In this document: positions 61,801 to 64,000 of the stretch, piece by piece
Layout of the letters: every line of letters starts with the position of its first letter
Position numbering within the stretch: position 1 is the first letter of the stretch
Source of the DNA: Clavelina lepadiformis
Taxonomy: Eukaryota; Chordata; Ascidiacea; Aplousobranchia; Clavelinidae
Assembly: GCF_947623445.1 (NCBI RefSeq)
Contig: NC_135245.1
Location: 7,385,501 to 7,449,500 of the forward strand
Length of the DNA: 64,000 nt
Reading direction: 5' to 3'
The notes under the pieces: model-generated
Database searches by the model: none
What the model was told of the DNA's origin: nothing
Seen by the model: only the letters and a program-made list of their open reading frames with translations
Made by a program: the position numbers and the translations under genes

Positions 61801-63943
61801 ACCATCAGCTGTTCAGGGCGAAGTTGAAATGGAAACGGCAACTAATGATTCCATCACAATATCTTGGCCAGACGTAAGTGGCTGCAATATTTTTCTACTG
61901 AAAATGAAAATGACGAAATTCTATCGTAATAGGTTAAAACAGATGGCGGGAGCCCTGTTATGGGATATTATATTGAAAAACGGAAGAAGGGTACGTCTTC
62001 ATGGGCAAGATGTAACAAAAATCTTTGCACAGAACGTTCTTATACGGTAAGAGCAAATGTGAGTTAAAATGTAAAGATCCAAACTAAATAAACTTGGACA
62101 GACAGCGTACTTTCGAAATCTTCTTTTTTCAAGTATATTGCAAAAATATTTTGGAATTTCTTTCGCTGACATGGAATCATAATAACATAAGCAATAACTC
62201 ATTGTCATATGCCATATTTTGTTGCTTGCCTAAAGGCGGATAACCTGAGAACGAACATGGAGTACGAGTTCCGCGTCATTGCGGTCAACAAGGCAGGAGA
62301 AAGTGATCCTTCGCGAGCGTCGAAAGCATTCTGCGCTTGTGATCCTGTTGAGCCGCCGAGTGAACCTTCTGACCTTGAGCTTATTGACTCCACCAAAACC
62401 TCTCTCAGTTTCGCTTGGAAAGGAGCTGAAAAAGCAGGCGGGGCAGATCTGATCGGATATGACATTGAGCTCAGAAAAGTACGGATCCAATTTTGTTTTA
62501 ACGCTTGTTTTGGTTTTGACAACTATATAGCAATAAAATGTATGCAAGGGATATTAGTATCTTATGGATTTACGAAATTATACAGGATGGAACTGACACG
62601 TGGATTAAGTATAATGATTCACATATAACTGGAACAAACTTCACTGCTCATGGCCTGGAACACAATGCTGCATATCACGTCAGGATAAGATCAGTTAATG
62701 CAAGAAGTTATAGCCGGTATTACCACTACCAAGGAACGTTTATTGCGCAGGAATTTAATAGTAAGTTAAATAAGATATTAAAACATTTCCATGACAATTT
62801 TGTATTTGAAAATTTATTGTGAAAATGAATCTTATCCGCATGGCTTTTAAAATCTTGATTTTCGACTTTTCATGACTTACAAGTATTGCATTATAACAGT
62901 ATTGTATTTTAACATGTGCTATTAAACTCAAGTTAAACGTCTTAGTTGCAAACAATTCTTTTGATAACATTTAGTTGCTCCATCATTTAAAATGACAAGT
63001 GAGCTGGAAGCGGTGGTGCGTAATGGATTCACAATTAACGCAGGAGGGACAATTCGGATTCATGTACCTTATCATGTGGGTTTTCTGACCATGCAAGCAA
63101 CGCTGTAACATATCGGCTAAATGGGCTTTCGTTTGAAATAGATTTTGCTGAATAACTTCTGTACCTTGGAATGGTGAAGTGTAAGAGTAACTGTAACATA
63201 TAACCTAATTGTCTTGATTTTAGGCTAGACCAAAACCCACTATAAACTGGACTAAGAACGGAGCTGAATTGGATAATACTGTGAGCATCGTGGATGTCGA
63301 TGGAGTGTCTCAACTCCTTATTCGCAACGCCAGAGGATTCCACACCGGAACATATAAAGTCGTGCTCAAGAACGCTTCCGGTTCACAGTCGCTATCAGTA
63401 AAGGTTGTAGTAATAGGTAGGTAATTGGGTATTCAAAATTAATACGATTTGGAATTTAGATGAAAGACCGTAAGGTATTATAGTTTTTTAAAATCATAAA
63501 GTGATCAAGGTAATTGCTGTTTCATAATTTTAGATGTACCTTCACCGCCCAGAGGCCCATTGCAGGTTGTCGTTAATGAGAATGACATAACTCTGAGATG
63601 GCAAGCGTCCCCTATCGATGGCGGCGAGGAAATTTCAGGTTACATCATACAGAAACGTGAAGCCAGGGGAAGGTAACTAATCTATTTTGAAGTCTCAAGT
63701 GAGCCGTGACCCCATGACTAAACTATTGCTTTTACTTTCTACAATATTGTTTTTTTCAACTTGTATAACAACCCATTTTCAGAGATTGGCAAACTGTGGC
63801 ACAACGCGTCAAGCAATGCACATACACTATTACCGGGCTTCAGAAACAAAGATCATATTATTTACGTGTATCATGCGAAAACAACATCGGAAAAAGTGAG
63901 CCCCTTCAAACAAAAGACATGGTTTACATCAAGGAGAAAGTCG
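49834..63943 (+). CDS. IGFN1: IGFN1-like Ig/Fn3 muscle protein, 32 exons, 3' end beyond window
   Basis: Exons (all phase-consistent): 49834-49933, 50007-50155, 51501-51649, 51785-51910, 52080-52244, 52482-52654, 53114-53294, 53784-53875, 53987-54128, 55634-55758, 55966-56102, 56212-56350, 56523-56637, 56890-57071, 57184-57309, 57798-57991, 58067-58201, 58279-58423, 58526-58680, 58793-58940, 60205-60357, 60424-60576, 60649-60804, 61443-61586, 61797-61873, 61933-62046, 62236-62478, 62586-62760, 62975-63075, 63224-63416, 63534-63672, 63783-63943. At least 1562 aa: Ig1 (34-116), a basic helical linker with DYERICMEHGFYDFR (about 160-175), Ig2-Ig6 (200-658), Fn, Ig, Fn, Ig, Fn-Fn-Fn, Ig, Fn. The linker plus LRHVTVNDEGTAVF matches human IGFN1 (DYERICLKYG..., LRHIRVTKDGNAKF). 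IGFN1 binds KY and filamin C at Z-discs. The giant Gly/Ser-rich insert of mammalian IGFN1 is absent. Twitchin or MyBP-C are the alternatives for the repeats alone. Confidence 0.88.
50976..51060. repeat. Inverted repeat in IGFN1 intron 2
   Basis: The arm 50976-50999 begins TTCAACCACAGACGATTCAA. The arm 51036-51060 reverse-complements to TTCAACTCACAGACAATTCA, then ACCCA: about 22 of 24 aligned positions with one 1-base gap. The spacer is 36 bases of A/C-rich CCAAACCCAAGACAAACC-type sequence. Confidence 0.65.
54504..55399. mobile_element. Non-autonomous hAT element with perfect 8-bp TSD, IGFN1 intron 9
   Basis: The target duplication CATTAGAT is identical at 54496-54503 and 55400-55407. The left end is CAGGGGTGTCTAAACT followed by ACGGCCCGCGGGC. 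The right, reverse complemented, is CTGGGTTGTTCAAACT followed by TTTTTTCACTGAGGGCC. These are typical hAT ends. 896 bp with no transposase frame. It accounts for most of the length of this intron. Confidence 0.85.
57400..57540 (-). repeat. Possible tRNA-derived SINE fragment, IGFN1 intron 15
   Basis: On the minus strand GGGGTTGCAGTGGTAGCGCA resembles a tRNA A-box region. It is followed by ACTCGGCATTGAACTCGCAT, a degenerate B-box-like stretch. Spacing is shorter than usual, so this is tentative. Confidence 0.25.
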
Positions 63944-64000
63944 GTATGTTTGGACCAAAATGTATTTCACTTGTTTTTTGTAAGACGGACTCATAGATTG

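Noticed and set aside
62205-62547. Two minus-strand ORFs over IGFN1 exon 27
   Set aside because: Antisense of an Fn3 exon; the plus strand has clear domain homology and matching splice phases.
1-64000. CRISPR arrays, rRNA genes, bacterial operons, plasmid or phage modules
   Set aside because: No regularly spaced direct repeats and no rRNA-like sequence; introns and the gene families are those of an animal nuclear genome.

Overview
The window is AT-rich animal nuclear DNA with spliced genes, GT-AG introns and many short non-autonomous transposons. The recognisable genes (an IGFN1-type Ig/Fn3 muscle protein, RASL10, GDPGP1, a CXorf65/C22orf15-type gene, NFU1, RAB5IF, TMED4/9, ARL6IP4) and the modest gene spacing fit an invertebrate chordate. 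An ascidian tunicate is my best guess, but this is inference, not a species call.

Layout. 1-8 kb is almost gene-free: a perfect 37-bp inverted repeat (449-573), a 765-bp fold-back transposon (1331-2095), weak minus-strand exon candidates and one unrecognised plus-strand ORF (5775-5996). A two-exon minus-strand RASL10-like GTPase lies at 8207-10129. 10-17 kb is transposon-rich: a hAT-like element, and a fold-back element with a pogo/Tigger-like element nested in it. 17-22.3 kb is the densest gene block, four plus-strand genes in a row: NFU1, RAB5IF and TMED4/9 (all intronless), then two-exon ARL6IP4. 22.8-26 kb holds repeats and a small broken LTR-retroelement. 26.6-28.4 kb is a four-exon minus-strand CXorf65/C22orf15-type gene. 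28.4-33.1 kb is nearly empty apart from a tRNA-like SINE trace. A three-exon plus-strand gene of unknown function (33160-33898) faces the seven-exon minus-strand GDPGP1 gene (35202-38336), which carries a LINE fragment in intron 2. An intronless coiled-coil gene follows (41106-42938). Then come 7 kb of mostly non-coding DNA with one candidate exon, a hAT transposase remnant and small hAT elements.

From 49834 to the right edge runs a large plus-strand gene. I chained 32 exons, all phase-consistent, into at least 1562 codons: nine Ig and six Fn3 domains, with the IGFN1-specific helical segment between Ig1 and Ig2. The gene continues past the window.

The genes do not form one pathway. NFU1 serves mitochondrial Fe-S assembly, RAB5IF the ER membrane-protein insertion machinery, TMED4/9 ER-Golgi cargo transport and ARL6IP4 nuclear speckles/splicing. 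GDPGP1 does GDP-glucose quality control and the IGFN1-like protein is probably sarcomeric. Several genes have a pyrimidine-AG acceptor 30-45 nt before the ATG, compatible with spliced-leader trans-splicing or with unseen non-coding first exons.
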